DNA of 64,000 nucleotides from Lichenostomus cassidix (lineage: Eukaryota > Chordata > Aves > Passeriformes > Meliphagidae), in NCBI GenBank assembly GCA_008360975.2, contig CM039196.1, positions 12,628,263 through 12,692,262 of the forward strand, read 5' to 3'. Position numbers and translations under genes: made by a program. Below are positions 1-13,165 of this stretch, in pieces. The notes beneath the pieces were generated by a model. It was not told the DNA's origin and ran no database searches. It saw only the letters and a program-made list of their open reading frames with translations. Position 1 is the stretch's first letter; each line of letters begins with the position of its first letter.

Positions 1-2649
1 AGCTCCAGCTCATTTTCCTAACAGCCTTTTCCCTGCCTGCCTGGAATAGGATCTGTGTTTCCATCACGGTGCTGTTGATGCTGTGCTGTGGTCCAGGCAA
101 TAAATTGAACTCCTCCCTGGTCACTCCTGAGCTGCTGCTGGGTTCTGTGCTCACATTGATCAGAGGAGGAGGAAAAATAGATCCTGCACTTTTTCCCTGT
201 GTAAAATTGCTCAGAGTGTGTTCCAGGAGAGAAAAGATCCTGCAGGAACAGGACTCTCTCCATGTGTTCCTGCAGAAGGAGGGAAGGGGAGAAAAATGAG
301 CTCTGCAGCCTTTTCTGGTCCCATTTGGTACCAGATGGGTACAGTGGGACTCACTCGGAGTGGCCTCAGATTTTCAGGCACCTTCCTACGGAACAGACCT
401 GGAAATAGTGGGGTGGCCCTCTTTACTCCCCACCCTCCCCTCAGGAAAAAAGGATTTGTTTCTGCACTCCAAATTCTGATGCTGAATTGGCCCTTTAGTT
501 CCTCCCCGCTCAGGGTCACCTGGCCCAGGTTTTCTCTCTCCCCAGAACTCCTCACACCTCAAGGAATACCTGGTGATCCCTCAAAAGGATCCCTGGGAGA
601 GACAGGACTTAGCTGTGTCTGGGAAAAGGTGGCTGGGAGACTTTCCCTGGCCTGAGCCTGTGCTGGTGTCCCTGTGCCAGTCCTGGCTGAGGGGATGAAC
701 ACTCCAGAACATGAATCCCAGGGATGAACAGCTGTAGGGACAGACTGAGCAGTGTCTGTGTCTCCTTCCATTACTTGTTGGGATTAAATTTACCCTGGGA
801 TCAGTGATGCTGCTCTGATACATGGGCAGCTATTCCCGAGGGGATTTATTCCTCCTAATTTTTAATGCCTCAGTCTGATCACATCTCGTGGTCTCCCTTT
901 GCAGTGTCTGGAGGGAAAGTGACACTTCCAGGTGCTGTTCAGTGACCTATTTTGGGCTTCAGGCCAGGATTAATGGCAGCTTGGGCTCTGCTGCTTATCC
1001 TGATGAGAGCTGCAGAGGGACACATGGAGCCACATGAATCCCACTCCCAATAATTGTGGGATGCAGGGGACATTACCCACTGACAAATAACCAGACAGAC
1101 GCTCAGCTTTTCACCATTTTCCCAGAGTTATGACTTCATATTTTCAGCAGACAGCACAGGTTACACCTGCTTCCCCTCGGAGTGGGTTGTTTACAGCCAT
1201 AATGGATTAAATTTTAGCTCCAAATCTGTTGGAGAAGAGCTCCATCCTGGCAGCAGCCAGGAATTATTGCAGAGCCTTCAGCTTCATTGTGCTGGAATTC
1301 AGCCCCCCTCGGAGCAGGATTGTTTGCTTCTGTCCAAAGCTGTGTTGTGGGGAGCAAATTAAGGAACAATTATTCCTTAATAATGCCTCCAGTTCAGGCT
1401 CCAGAGGAATTGAGGTGTGATTACCTTCACTGGAATGTGAGGAGACCTTTCTTTTAGGGCCAGGAGGGGAATTTGTGCAGAAAGCAGGATGTGAAGTTGA
1501 TGTTGGGCTGTGGCTGCTGCTCCCTCCTGCTCTCACTTCCCCACGGATCAGCCAGAGCCTCACTCTGCATCCACAGGAGAAGGGAGAAGAGCAGGATGAT
1601 TGTCTGGGATTGCACTGAACCCCTCTGCCCTCACATGCTGTCCCCATCATCCATCCCTTCACCCACACCAGAAGCTGAGCCATGTCCTGCTCTCTTCCAT
1701 GGGCTGGCTCCAGAAAAAACAGCTATTTTCACTTGGTTTTCTTTTTTCCCCCCAGTTCTTCCCTACTGAGAGAATCACCTGACCCCATTAATCCCCTTTT
1801 TGGCACAGCCCTTTTCAAGGCCCAGCTCCTATCTCCCATCCTATTCCACCCTCCCTCCCCTGTGCCTGAGGCTCTGTCCCCTCCCCACATGAGGTCCCAG
1901 TAAATGTTGGGATTCTGCATTTCTCCCTGCAGGGCAGCTGGACTGAGGATTTGCAGTGGCTCTGGACCTTTCTTTTCCATGCATACTCCAAGCAGGATGC
2001 TCTGAGGAATGTCCAGAAGCTTCCTTGATGTGTCCTAAGAGACTTTCCTGACCTGTCCCTGGTGTTCTCCCGGTCTGTGTCTGAGCCTGGCACCTTCACA
2101 CTCTTTCCCTGATTTTCTTATTTCTTGTTCTGAAATCCCCTGAATTACCCAATTGCTCCTTCATGACCTTCTTCACCCCACTGAGATTTTATCCACTGTT
2201 TTTGCCTCTCCTGCATTCCTGTTCCAGATGGGAAGGCCCAGAACTGCCCCCAGGATCCAGGCAGAGGTTTATCATGGATTTGCCAGCAGAGGTTTATCAT
2301 GGATTTAGCAGTATCACACACAGATTCCTCTGTGCCTGTCCTCTCTTGTCCTGATAATTCCATAATTTGATTTGCTTTCTTTGTGTGCTGAGCTGATGTA
2401 TTTATGGGACTGATAAAATCTCCCTGCCTCACTCCTGAATGACAATAATCCACTCGGAGCCCATCCCTGGAGATGCCTAATTAGGATTTCCCCCCTTGCA
2501 CTTGACTTTACATTGATTTACATTCAGCTTCACCTTCCTTTTCCTCACATTAGGATTCCACAATTCCTTCTCCCTGGCACTATGAGCAGCAATGCCCCAG
2601 CAGCAAACCCATCAATGGGCACTATCTTCTTCTCCAGGCTGTTTATGCC
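1..2649. other. Non-coding DNA, no gene seen
   Basis: I see no exon, RNA gene or clear mobile element here. Short open frames on both strands lack recognisable domains and repeated composition explains most of them. The only local structure I noted is a 24-bp direct repeat at about 2263-2312 (two copies of a unit containing GGTTTATCATGG). An AATAAA at about 100-105 has no LTR-like context that I can recognise. Confidence 0.6.
2263..2312 (+). repeat. 24-25 bp direct repeat, two copies
   Basis: The unit beginning GCAGAGGTTTATCATGG occurs twice in tandem, with the differences near the end of the second copy. Each unit carries a TTTATC (GATAAA on the other strand). This is seen directly; no function is implied. 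Confidence 0.7.
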
Positions 2650-2822
2650 AGAATTCCAGGCTGGGTGGGTTGAAAGGGACCTTAAAGCTCATCCAGTGCC
2701 ACCCCTGCCATGGGCAAGGACACCTTCCACTGTTCCAGGCTGCTCCAAGCCCTGTCCAACCTGGCCTTTGACACTTCCAGGGATCCAGGGGCAGCCACAG
2801 CTTCTCTGGGTGTTTGTGAGGA
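2650..2822 (-). mobile_element. CR1 LINE 3' fragment
   Basis: Read on the minus strand this ends in the CR1 3' end. It contains the block that recurs through the window (GCTGTGGCTGCCCCTGGATC, then the CAAGGCCAGG-like and GGAAGGTGTCC-like segments, then the GGGTTGG-like end), here in reverse complement. It is 5'-truncated, as usual for LINE copies, and moderately diverged. Confidence 0.85.
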
Positions 2823-5689
2823 GCTGAACCCCTGGCACAGCTCAAAGCCTGGCTCAGGGGCCAAGGCAGCTCCCTGCCACCCCTCCCTGTGACAGAGGGT
2901 GACAACTGTGGTGCTGCTCATTCACCCCATCCCCTTTTCTTCCTTCCAACCCCACACTCACCATGTGAGCACCTTCCCCTTTCTTCCTAAGGCAGCACAA
3001 TTCCCCTAAAAACCCCTGGTGAGGGAACTCCCCATGTTCTCCTCAGATTTGGGGCAGACAGAACCACCCAGGTCTCCTCTGGGATGTGGCTGTTGGGTTC
3101 CTTTGGTGACATTTGCGTTTCCCTGAGTTGCTCTGAGCTTTTCCCCAAATTCTCTGGACTTTTAGATGCGTTAGACAAACCAGAAAGCTGGAAAACACTC
3201 CCTGATCCTGTGCTGGTTTTAAAGCAGGCTTGCCCAGAGCAGCTGGTTTGTCCTTGAGCTCCCGGGGGACTGCTGGGCCTGATTTGGGGAGGTTTCCTGC
3301 CATTTTATCATTTTGTCCTCCAGCTTTCCTGCCTGGGCTCCTGTTAAAGCCACATCCTTGAGAAATAAAGGCAGCCCGGGGCTGATTTATTCTGAGCCAG
3401 CACCAGGGTCTCTCCAAGCCCTGCATGCCCTTTGCAGCTGATCAGCCGAGCACATCTTCCTGCAGCACACACAGGTTCTGTTCTCTCCAACTTCCCTGCA
3501 GTCAAACAGAGGGGCAAAAATTCAACTGCCCAAGGTGTGTGACAGCACAGCCTGCCTGGGAAAGAGCCCATAAAAGCTTTTTGGGGCTTCATCCTTGTGC
3601 CAGCTGTACTAGGCACAAATATTAGATCCCAGGAAAAACCTCAGCTTCCATTTTTTCCCTTGCCTTGTTAGACTCAGAGTTGCCAGGCTGATAAATCACC
3701 ACTGTATTAATTTAATATTATGAGCAGAGTCATAAACACCTGACTCCCCCTCTGGAGTCCATGGATCTCTCTGATGAATGGAGAGTTTCTGCTCCAAGAA
3801 AGTTCCTGTTAAATCCCACGCCTTGGGAATGCAGATGAGCACCAATGCAGCAGGCAGGCTGTGGTCACTGGGTTTGTGACTGTCACAGCACAGGTGGCTT
3901 TGGAGCAGAGCTCAGATATCATCTGAGAGAGGTTTAACAACACCTGGGGACAGAATTCAGGAAGGAGTTCAACCCTGGAGGGATGGAAAACTCTGTATGT
4001 GGCACATGTGGTGGCCTCAGTTCAGGATGGTGATAAACCATCTTGTGATATCTCTTTGCTGCCTTCTGGTAATTAACTTCATGAACTCAGCCACGTCCTG
4101 AGAGAAGGCAAAGTCCTTCGGCTGTGTCATTTGCTTCCTAGGAACTGTTCAGTGATGCTGCACCAATCCCAGATCTGCCACAACTACGGATCAGAACAGA
4201 GCTTTCCTTGGAAGGAACAGCTGAGTTCCAGCAGCCCCTGAGTTCATCCTGCAGGACCAGCTCACCCTGGGCTGGAGCCACGGAAATGGGGGAAAACTTT
4301 TGATGATATAAAATAGAACCAGACAGGTTCTATTTCTTCAGGAAGAAATCCATTCAGCAGTGGGGGGAAAACGGTGGAAAATTTTCACTTTAGGGCAATG
4401 GTCTATGATCCCATGACTGTGGTTAATGCTGAGTTTTGTACCATACAAAACACCAGGGATTAGGGTGGCTTTGTGTTAATCTCCCACATCTGGGGCTACA
4501 AAGTGCCAGCCAAGGCTTCCCTATTCCCTGTATCCATGACTGGTATGGGCTGGGAGATGGCTTAGTTTTGGGAACAAAGATAGAGTGCCCAAGTAAAGGA
4601 TGATAACAGAGGGTGCACCGTGACCTGGTCATGTATTTGAGACACTCTTAAGGAGGGCAGATTCATCACAAGATCCAGGAGCATAAACGGGAATTCTGAG
4701 GAATGAGATGCTCCAAATGCCAGCAAAGACCCTCAAAAGACCCTTTCTCATATCCAAATGAGTTCATGGAAATAATTAGCATGGAAATGTCATAAATATG
4801 CAACAGATACATGAGGAATATGTATTCATTTCATGGATATAACGTGGCCTGTAACCTAGAGAATTCCCACACATCCAGTGCTGCTAATTAAGTAATGTTA
4901 GCTTTCTAATCCAGCAAATTGGTTGGAGAGTTTATTCCCTGGTTTTTGGTGACACAGCAGAGCCAAGCCTTGCTAGAGGAGACACTGAACTCCCCTTCAG
5001 AAGCATTAAAAATCCTCTGGATCATTTCTTTTCCTTTTATTCCCATTTCATATAGGAATTCAATTCCCCTTTATCCCATAGGATCACTGGCTCTCCTATT
5101 CCACACCCAACACCTCTGGCCCTGCCCTGAGGCAGTGGAGCCACTTTGTGCCACCAGATGTGACCCAAACCGCCTGAAATACTCCAAATTCCTCCCTCCT
5201 GGAGGGAGGTGTTTCTGCTGAAAGGGTGAGGCCTCCTCAAGCTTTTCCCCTGGGAGCTGAAGGGATGTTCCTGGGGTGGGTTGGCCCCAGAAAATTTCAT
5301 TAGAGTCAAAAATTTCATTTGAGAGCTGGGTTTTGCTCCCACATCTCCCTTTGTACCTGAACACCTGGAGATACCTGGATACCATTGCATTCATCCAGGA
5401 GAATTTTGCCCATTACAGATCCTTGGTTGTTTAGTCCTTTAAAATTTGGGATTCAAGGTTGGAAATCTGGGATTTCCTGGACACTGAGCATGATCCAAAT
5501 GCCACAAACGGGGATTGTTTGTAGGAATATAGGATTTCACTCAGCTCAGGGATCTGATGGAGTCACTTCCACCCTCCAGTTTTCAAAGACTTTGGAGGCT
5601 TCTGCTTGGATAAATCACCCCAAAATGCCTTCAGATGAAGACTTTTCACAGTGTGCAAAGCAGTTCTTGGAGACATCACCACAACACCA
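2823..5689. other. Non-coding DNA; AT-rich patch, possible degraded LTR
   Basis: No gene is supported. The stretch at about 4590-4870 is AT-rich with repeated ATATG and CATGGAAAT-like words and a GGATATAACG box. It reminds me of the U3 region of an old retroviral LTR, but I cannot find paired ends or a polyadenylation signal, so it is only noted. The rest is unique-looking sequence. Confidence 0.4.
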
Positions 5690-5757
5690 GGACAAGTTGG
5701 GCTCGATGATCTTCCAGGTCTTTTCCAGCCTTAAAAGTTCTGGGATTTGAAGTTCCA
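5690..5757 (+). mobile_element. CR1 LINE 3' tail, very short
   Basis: This carries the CR1 terminal motif: a GGGCTCGATGATCTTCCAGG block, then the TTTTCCAGCCTTAAAAGTTC end. Only about 65 bp remain, so this is a strongly 5'-truncated or eroded copy. Confidence 0.65.
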
Positions 5758-6655
5758 AGAGAATGGATCTGGTTCAACATTGGACCCAAGACTGGTCCAG
5801 TGGGACTTTGAACCTCCAATGGTGGGGACTTTATGAGGAACTTTCCCTCTGCTGCTATTGCCTGTGAGATCCTGAGGAAAAGTCCTGAAAAATGGATCTG
5901 CTGAAAGGAAAATTTCTTAAAAACAGGTTTGGAAAAAGAAGGGAACAAATCTGAAATGCAGGTATGGAAGGAGAAGGGAACAACTCAGATGAGAGCAGAG
6001 AACAATGACTGAAGGCTTTTAGGGATTCCTAATCTCCTGAAGCTCATTCTCTGAGAGGTAACATTTGGAATTGCTGACTCTGCCATTAAGGATATAATAT
6101 CATAATCCAACCACAATTCCCCTTTGGAAATGTCAGAACAAGCTGGTTAAGAGGAATCCTGAGCTGCACTGGGAAGGATGGAGAGCAGGAAGCAGCTGAG
6201 GAGGGAAAGATGTTTGTATTCCCCTGTTCCCCAACCTTTTCCACCCTCATGGCTTCCTCAGATCTGCTGCAGGTGACAGGAGATGCTCTCCTTGCTGTTC
6301 CTTTCTCCTGGTGGGGTGTGTGTTGAACAGAGGAGAAATCCCAGCTCTCTGCTCTTTCCAAGGATCTCTGATGTTGAAAACCCTGCAGGAGCAGCTCAGT
6401 CCCATTGCAATGGGGACACGAGAGGGAGGGCAGGGACAAGATGGAACCAAAGGAGGAGAAAACCCCCAAGCCTCAGAGGGTGGGGACTCAGCTTTCCAGC
6501 TATTTACTCCTATTTTGGTGTTGCCAGAGCAGCATATCCTGTCAGAGCAGGGCTGGATTTGGCTGTGAAACCTCTCTGGGATAGAAACACTCTGGATTCC
6601 CTGCAGGCACCCCAGAGACACCAGTGTCCCAAGCTGCTCTGGCATCTCCATGTCA

Positions 6656-6716
6656 CAGAATCCCAGAGTGGGCCAGGCTGGAGGGACCACAGAGGGTCAC
6701 TGGTGCCACCTCCCAA
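6656..6716 (-). mobile_element. CR1 LINE 3' tail, very short
   Basis: The plus strand reads CACAGAATCCCAGAGTGGGC followed by CAGGCTGGAGGGACC, the reverse complement of a CR1 3' terminus. Only the last 60 bp or so are recognisable. Confidence 0.65.
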
Positions 6717-7575
6717 AGCTCAGGGCACACTGCTGAGCCATGTGGATATTCCTTAGCTCCATCTCCATGTTTTATTCCTTATAATTAATGCAATATAGGC
6801 ACAGAGCCTTTCTCCACTCTTTTCCTGCAAATGCACAAATCTAAGGAAGGAGTGGAGAAGGGCTGGAAAAATACCTGATTCTTTTATTAATCCCCTGAAT
6901 AAATGGGGAACTCAGGAGTTCACCTGATAAGCACCCAGGGAATCATCAGCAGGAGTGATGATAGTAATCCCTCAAAGGACAACGCAGAGGTACAAAAGAC
7001 ACCTGAGGGAATGCATGGGGAAAGATAAGCAGGGCAGGAAATATCCAAATATCCACATATATCCTCCAAAAATAATGGCAGCATTTGTGTATTCAGAGCA
7101 TGGAGAAAGAGAACCAATTAAAATGAGCATAATGAGCCATGATGGAAGATTCCAGCCACTGGGAATGCAGAATTCAGGATATAAGGGACCCATTCTGGGT
7201 CTCTAATGAGGAATTTTAACTCAGTGTCTTTGGATTTGGTCTGCTGGGAAGCTGAGCCACCCTTTGCACTGTTCCTTCACTGGTGCTGCTGGAAGGGGCT
7301 GGAGTTGGAATGGATTGCAGAGTGAGGAAAACCACTTGTGTGGGATGCATTGGAATGAAACCAAACTGCACCCAGGGCTCTGGGGAGTCACAAGAGCTGA
7401 GGGAGCTTTTCCCAGCACAGAGAAGCTCATCTGCAGTTCTTTGTCCAGTCTGGAGCTCCAGCAGCTCCAAGGAGTTGCTGTCCAGGATCCACTGGAGACA
7501 GAACCAGGTGTGCCAGGGCTTGGAGCAGCTGTCCTGCCACTAGGCACTGAGGAAATGCTGGAAAATGCAGTTGTT
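6717..7575. other. Non-coding DNA, no feature seen
   Basis: Unique-looking sequence with an AT-rich stretch at about 6770-7200. Short open frames run through it on both strands, but none has a domain or splice context I can support. Confidence 0.5.
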
Positions 7576-7735
7576 GCCCACAGAGGCTGTGGCTGCCCCT
7601 GGATCCCTGGAATTGTCCAAGGCCAGGCTGGACAGGGCTTGGAGCAGCCTGGGATGGTGGAAGGTGTCCCTGACATGGAAAAAGATGAGCTTTCAGGTCT
7701 CTTCCCACCTAAGCCATTCCAGGATTCCATGGAAT
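7576..7735 (+). mobile_element. CR1 LINE 3' fragment
   Basis: This contains the recurring CR1 block (GAGGCTGTGGCTGCCCCTGG through GGAAGGTGTCCCTGACATGG) and ends at CATTCCAGGATTCCATGG, the CR1 tail. It belongs to the same subfamily as the copies at 10.6, 18.9, 25.5 and 26.9 kb. Confidence 0.85.
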
Positions 7736-9185
7736 GCCATGAACTGCAAAGCTCCCCCAGTGCTGGCACAGGCAGAGCAGCAAGAGCAGCACCTCCTGTG
7801 GCTCTGTGGGAGCAGAGCCAGGACAAGGCTGAGATGTCCAGCTCAGACAAGGAGCAGAGCACAAGGACGACCTGGAGAAGTGACTGGAAAAGGAACCAAG
7901 GCGTGTGGAAGAATGGCAGGAATAGGGGGGACACAACCAAAAAGGGTCAAGTGCTGCCATATGGATCAGTGCTGACAGTCTTCCCATAGCCAGGGGAATT
8001 CCATGAGGCTTTTGGGCTTCTTGAGGCTTCCCTGAGCACCCTGTGCCCTGTGAACCAGCCCTGCATGGCCCTGGGGAGCTGAGGTCTCCCCACTCCTGCT
8101 CACATTCCAATGGCAGCCATCCTGGTGGGATGGAGCTCCAAAGGCTGCACTCCAGAAGAGCAACAGCTCCTTGCAGACCATAGATTGGAGTGTTTGGGGC
8201 TCAGAGACGCCCAGGATGGCAGGACAAGCACTGCCAGCACTCCCTCTCCAAGAGAACATTCCCAGGGAATATATTTCCTTGTACTGCAGGATGTTGTTGT
8301 GCAGTTTGTGAGGCTGCCTTGCTGGTTGTGAGTAATTTATGGATTTATTATGTCCCCTGGCAGTGCTGTTTTACTAAAGCTGTCCCTTTTTTTCTGGTGC
8401 TCTTCCATCCCTCTGGGAATAGAGCTGACATATCCTTAAAGAAAACAGAGTTCTTTCATATTTCCGCAATGGGATTTTAAGTGGAGTAATGCAGATGAAG
8501 GGCAGCACACAAACACAATCCTGCTTTGTATCTTAAATAAAAAATACCTTTCCCACAAAGGCAGGCAGCAGGGATTTTTCTCCCAGGCTTTCCACAGGAA
8601 GTGTTGGCTCTTAAAGGACTTCTTTCTGTGTCTCTAAGCAACTCTGAGCACATTTTCCCCACACAGTTCTGCTGGGGAAAATACAGGGAGGCTTTTATCA
8701 AGGGTCCTTTGTGTATCCCAGGGTTTCTCGAGGTGCTAAGGCAGGGCTGAAGGAGATGCCAGAGTGTTTTGAGGGAAAGACAGGGAGAGGGAAGCCAGGG
8801 AGCTCCCAGACACTGATCCTGGGGATCACAGAGGAAAGGAGCTCCACCTTGAGCTCCACTTGCCCTCGGTGAGGATCTTGCTGCTCCTGGGTCACTCAGC
8901 TGCCAGGACCTCCTCCTCCTCTCCAGGCTGACAAAAGCTTCCCAGCCCAGTGCTGCCAGCAGGAATCTTGTGGGAATTTTGCTGTTGCTGCTCTTTACCT
9001 GTGGAGCAAAGGGAGTGCAGAGATCTCTGAAATCCCTCTCTCTGGCCCAGTCCCTTCCGTTGGTGGCCTGGTTTGGAGCACCTGAGCCAATGGTGGTTGT
9101 GTCAGCCACAAATCTCCCTCCTCCCTCTCTGGTCCCTGCTGGGGCTTAGCCAAAGTGACTCCAGAGGTGTTGGCCAACCTCAGCC

Positions 9186-9270
9186 AGGTGATCCTGGTTG
9201 GAGCTGGAGCTGGATGATCCTCAAGCTCCCCTCCAACCCAGACCATCCTGTGATATTCTGTGATCCTGCC
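9186..9270 (+). mobile_element. CR1 LINE 3' tail
   Basis: The block GAGCTGGATGATCCTCAAGC followed by CCCTCCAACCCAGACCATCC and a GTGATATTCTGTGATCC tail is a CR1 3' end in sense orientation. It is heavily 5'-truncated. Confidence 0.75.
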
Positions 9271-10579
9271 CTCCAAGGCTGCAGCTCTGTGGTGGAGGCA
9301 TTTTATTCCCAGAGCTTTTATCACCGACACTACAAAAATTTGAGGATCAAATCCCAAGGAATGAGAGGTTCAATCACAGCTCCAAAATCTCAGGATGCCA
9401 AGCAGAGCCCCAGAGAACCCCTGACACAATGTGGGAGGTGGTGCAGCAGCAGGGAAACACCAAATTTTCCCTGCTGGGAAGATCCCAGGTTCAGCAGCCT
9501 GCAAACTCCAACATTCTGGGCTCATATCTGCCCAGAATTGATCCCCCTGGTGAGCAGGAGGAAATCAGAGCTGCAGCAACACTCAGCTCTCAGCAGCCCC
9601 CTCAATCAGGGAGCTCAGAGCTCTGTGGAGCACACAATTAACCTTCCACCACTGAAGGAAATTACAGCAGGAGGAGAACAAATCAGAACCTTCCCTCAAA
9701 AAACCAGGGCTGGATTCCACCCTCGTGCTGATGCTCAGCTTCACTCACTGGAGCATAAATAGGGAATAGGGGAAGGAAAAAGAGGGAAGGAGAAAAGCAA
9801 AGGAGCAAAAATAGGGAGGAGAAGAGTCATAGAGGGAGGGAATGGAGGTGGTGAGGGATGGCCTTGGGCTCTTCTCAGGCATCATCCCCTCTTCCATTCC
9901 TGCAGTGTCCTGGGAGCAGGTTTGAGATGGGATCTGATCAGCTCGAGGGATGCAGCAGTTGCAGGGCTGTGCAGGGAGTCTGATGAACACACCCAGAAAA
10001 GTCCTGATTGCCTTTTCTCTCCATCTGGGTTTCCTTTCCCAAAGCCCAGAGCTGTGAGTGCCCTCAAGAGCAGCACCTGCAGCTCTGGTGGGACACACTG
10101 GGACCTCACACATTCCCGTGTCACTCCTGAGACTCAGGGAAAGCCAATTCCACACCAATTCATGGACAGGAAGTGTCTGCAGTGACAGCTGAGCTGCAGG
10201 ATTGGATTTGCCTGTTCTGTGATCCCTTGGCTGATGGGATGGCCCTGGACAAAGGGCTGCTTATCCCACATCCATCCCACTCATTCCCTATCCCTCTGTC
10301 CTGTGGCTGGACAGCTGAGCTCAGGGCTGGGGACACCTTTGGCCCAGCAGTGTCACCCAGCCCAGTCCCACCAGTGACTCCCCATTGCTGGGCTCTCGGA
10401 GCCCACTCCTGGAAAAGGATCCATTCCTCCTTATTCATCTTGGGCCTTCAAGAGAAAACTTCTTTCATGGCTAAGCCACTGAAACAATTCCACCAGACTT
10501 GATCTGGTTGTTCCCAGGGATGCTGGACCTTGAGGAAAGTGTCAGCAAGGATGGACAGCAAGGAAAGAATGGAATTGTG
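9271..10579. other. Non-coding DNA with purine-rich run
   Basis: No gene is supported. A purine-rich run at about 9757-9835 (GGGAAGGAAAAAGAGGGAAG type) is the only local structure. Open frames on both strands lack recognisable domains. Confidence 0.5.
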
Positions 10580-10742
10580 GATGTCTGGAGAAGCTGTGGC
10601 TGCCCCTGGATCCCTGGCAGTGTCCAAGGCCAGGCTGGACATTGGGGCTTGGAGCAGCCTGGGACAATGGGAGGTGTCCCTGCCATGGCAGGGGTGGCAC
10701 TGGATGGGATTTGAGGTCTCTTCCACCCAAACTGGGATTCTG
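10580..10742 (+). mobile_element. CR1 LINE 3' fragment
   Basis: Sense-orientation copy of the common CR1 block (GAAGCTGTGGCTGCCCCTGG, then GGAGGTGTCCCTGCCATGGC, then TTGAGGTCTCTTCCACCC). The tail is ACTGGGATTCTGTGA. It carries a small internal insertion relative to neighbouring copies (ACATTGGGGC where they read ACAGGGC). Confidence 0.85.
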
Positions 10743-12866
10743 TGAAGGGAGATGATGCCCAGGGGCTCCTGGGCACACTGGCCCAGTGACACCTGCAGTG
10801 ACAGCCACACCTCTGGGACCCCTGACCTTGCAGCTCCCATGGTCAGAGCTCTCTGGGGTCACCTTCATCCTCCAGTGAAGTTCTCTGGAATCCAGCAAAC
10901 ACACAAAGCTGATTTATTTCTTCATGCAAATTCAAAGCTTTCAATAGAAGGGATTTTCTTGCTCATTTTTGAATAAATTGCTGAAATCCAAGGTTTGCTG
11001 GCTGAAGCCCTGGGCAGGGATCTGAGACAGGACCTGAGACAGTGTCACACCTCAAGCACAGCCCTGGACCTGCCCAAGGAACATTCCTGAGCAGCAGCTG
11101 GAAAGGGAAAAAGCCTGGAGGTGAAGCAGCCACAAGGAGAAGAGGCCATTCCCAGGTTCCTAATGACTCCCAGAGCCTTGGGGGAAGCCTGTGATGTCTC
11201 ACAAACAGGTTTGGCTGCACTTGGCTGGATTTGTGGCAGGAGCAGATCCACAGTGGTGCCACAGATCTGCTCCAGTGGTGCCACAGTCACAGAATCAGGG
11301 AATTCCTGCACACGGGGTAGGAGGAAACTGGAATTTTGCTCATCCCCTGCCAGGAGCCAAGAGAATCCCGGTGTGGTCAGCTCAGACCTTTGCACCAAAT
11401 CAATAAAAGACACCTTAAAAATTCCCCACTCTCTTTCCTCATTGGGAATTTCCCCTAATTTCCACCTCACAACACATCCATTGTCATCCATTGTCCATTG
11501 GGTCCATTTCCACCCTCAAGGGATAGCATACTTTTTCACCTCCTTTATCCCATTCCCACCCCTTTAGCAGGACTTTATTCCCCTTTATTCCCATTCCAAG
11601 TGGCACCAGTGGGGATGGTTCTGATTTCCTTCCAAAATCCTGGTTTTCAGACCAACAATCTCTCCCACTCCTGCACCTCCAAACTCAGCCACTTCCTTCC
11701 ACAGCTGAGCCACATCCAGACTCATCTTTCCAGGCAAAACCTTGGATGTGTTTGCTCTCCAGAACGGTGTCTGTCCTTCCCCACTGCAAAGGGACACCTC
11801 GGGATGTTTTCCTGCAGTTCTGGGTGTTCCCTGCCCTCTCCCCAGGGCAGCTGAGCTTTCCTGTTCACTGGAATCCTGATCCATGCCATCCATCACTGCT
11901 CACCTGAGCATGAGGCCTGGTGTTGCTGCCACGAAAGGGCATTAAATTGATTTTATGTGATTTGCTCTTGACAAATCAAACTTGGCTGTAATTCCCTGCC
12001 TCGTTATCTCCCAGGTGTTCACAAGCACTTTGCCAGATAACACATTCCCATTCTTTTCCCGGGTATTTTAGGCAGCAGGCTGGGCAATAGATCCCCATTT
12101 GATCCTTTTTTTTAAAGATAGTCTTAGCATTTATTTTTTCCGGGCCACCCGAATTTTCTCCACACACATTCAAAGATAAAAGCCAAGTGCTCCGAGATGG
12201 ATTCAGCCTCCTTTAAGCACCACACGGAGAATGCTGGCAGGGCCAGGCAATTTGGGATCCCCTAATGGCCCTAAGAGCTCCCTGGCCCATCCTTCTCCTG
12301 CTGCAGAGTAAATTCTGTCCCCTTTGTCACCAGAGCTGTTTGTTCACCGTGTCATTGTCACCAACAACAGCAGGGGAAATTCCTTTGCCTGAGGCACCAT
12401 CGGTTCAGACTCCAGGAAAAGTCTCTTTTGCCTTTTTCTCCCTGCTTATTTCATTACAGAAATTTCCCTCATTAATTTTTCCCTCCCTCACTACTGTGCC
12501 TTGTAAAATCCCAATTCATTCAAGGAGAAGGAGACACAGTCCCAGTGGAAGCTGTGGCCAAATCCATTCTTAATTTTTCGTGTGTGTCCCATCGCCATCA
12601 TTTCTTTATTTCAGCTCCAAGCTGGGAATGTGGCTGCACCCACCTCCCGTGGGATAGAGTGAGCAAATCCCTTTCTCCCACTGTTCTGAGCTTCCTGCTG
12701 CTGGGACAGCAAATTCCCTCAGCATTGCCTTGGGTAAGTTGCTACCACATCACCTTTGGGGCAAGTTTTGTGCCCATCCAGAGAAAGCACTTGGGACTGG
12801 AAACCAGAGATTTATCCCAGCACAGCTCAAGTGGTGCCAATCCAGGGGAAATCCCGAGGGGAGCAG
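10743..12866. other. Non-coding DNA, no gene seen
   Basis: Unique-looking sequence. Between about 11930 and 12180 it is AT-rich and low in repeats. I could not identify an exon, an RNA gene or a transposon. Confidence 0.5.
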
Positions 12867-13165
12867 AGGGGCAGCTCTGATCTCTGCTCCCTGGGACAGG
12901 GTCAGGGACAGGAACGGCTGGAGCTGTGACATTGGCAGGTCAGGCTGGAGATCAGGAAAGGTTCTTCCCCCAGAGGGTGCTGGGCACTGCCCAGGCTCCC
13001 CAGGGAATGGGCACAGCCTGAGGCTGCCAGAGCTCCAGGAGTGTTTGGACAGCACTGCCAGGGATGCACAGGGTGGGATTGCTGGGCTGTCTGGGCAGGG
13101 CAGGAGCTGGACTGGATGATCCCTGTGGGTTCCTTCCAGCTCAGGATATTCCAGGATTGTCATTT
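12867..13165 (+). mobile_element. CR1 LINE 3' fragment, second subfamily
   Basis: This copy begins near GGGCAGCTCTGATCTCTGCT and runs through CAGGAAAGGTTCTTCCCCCA and GGAGTGTTTGGACAGCACTG to a CR1-type end (GGATGATCCCTGTGGGTTCC, TTCCAGCTCAGGATATTCC). The same subfamily recurs at 38.5, 46.0, 58.8 and 60.1 kb and differs from the GCTGTGGCTGCCCC group in its internal sequence. Confidence 0.85.

Noticed and set aside
7221..7989. Frames of about 240 codons on both strands
   Set aside because: They overlap each other and the CR1 copy at 7576-7735; neither has a domain.
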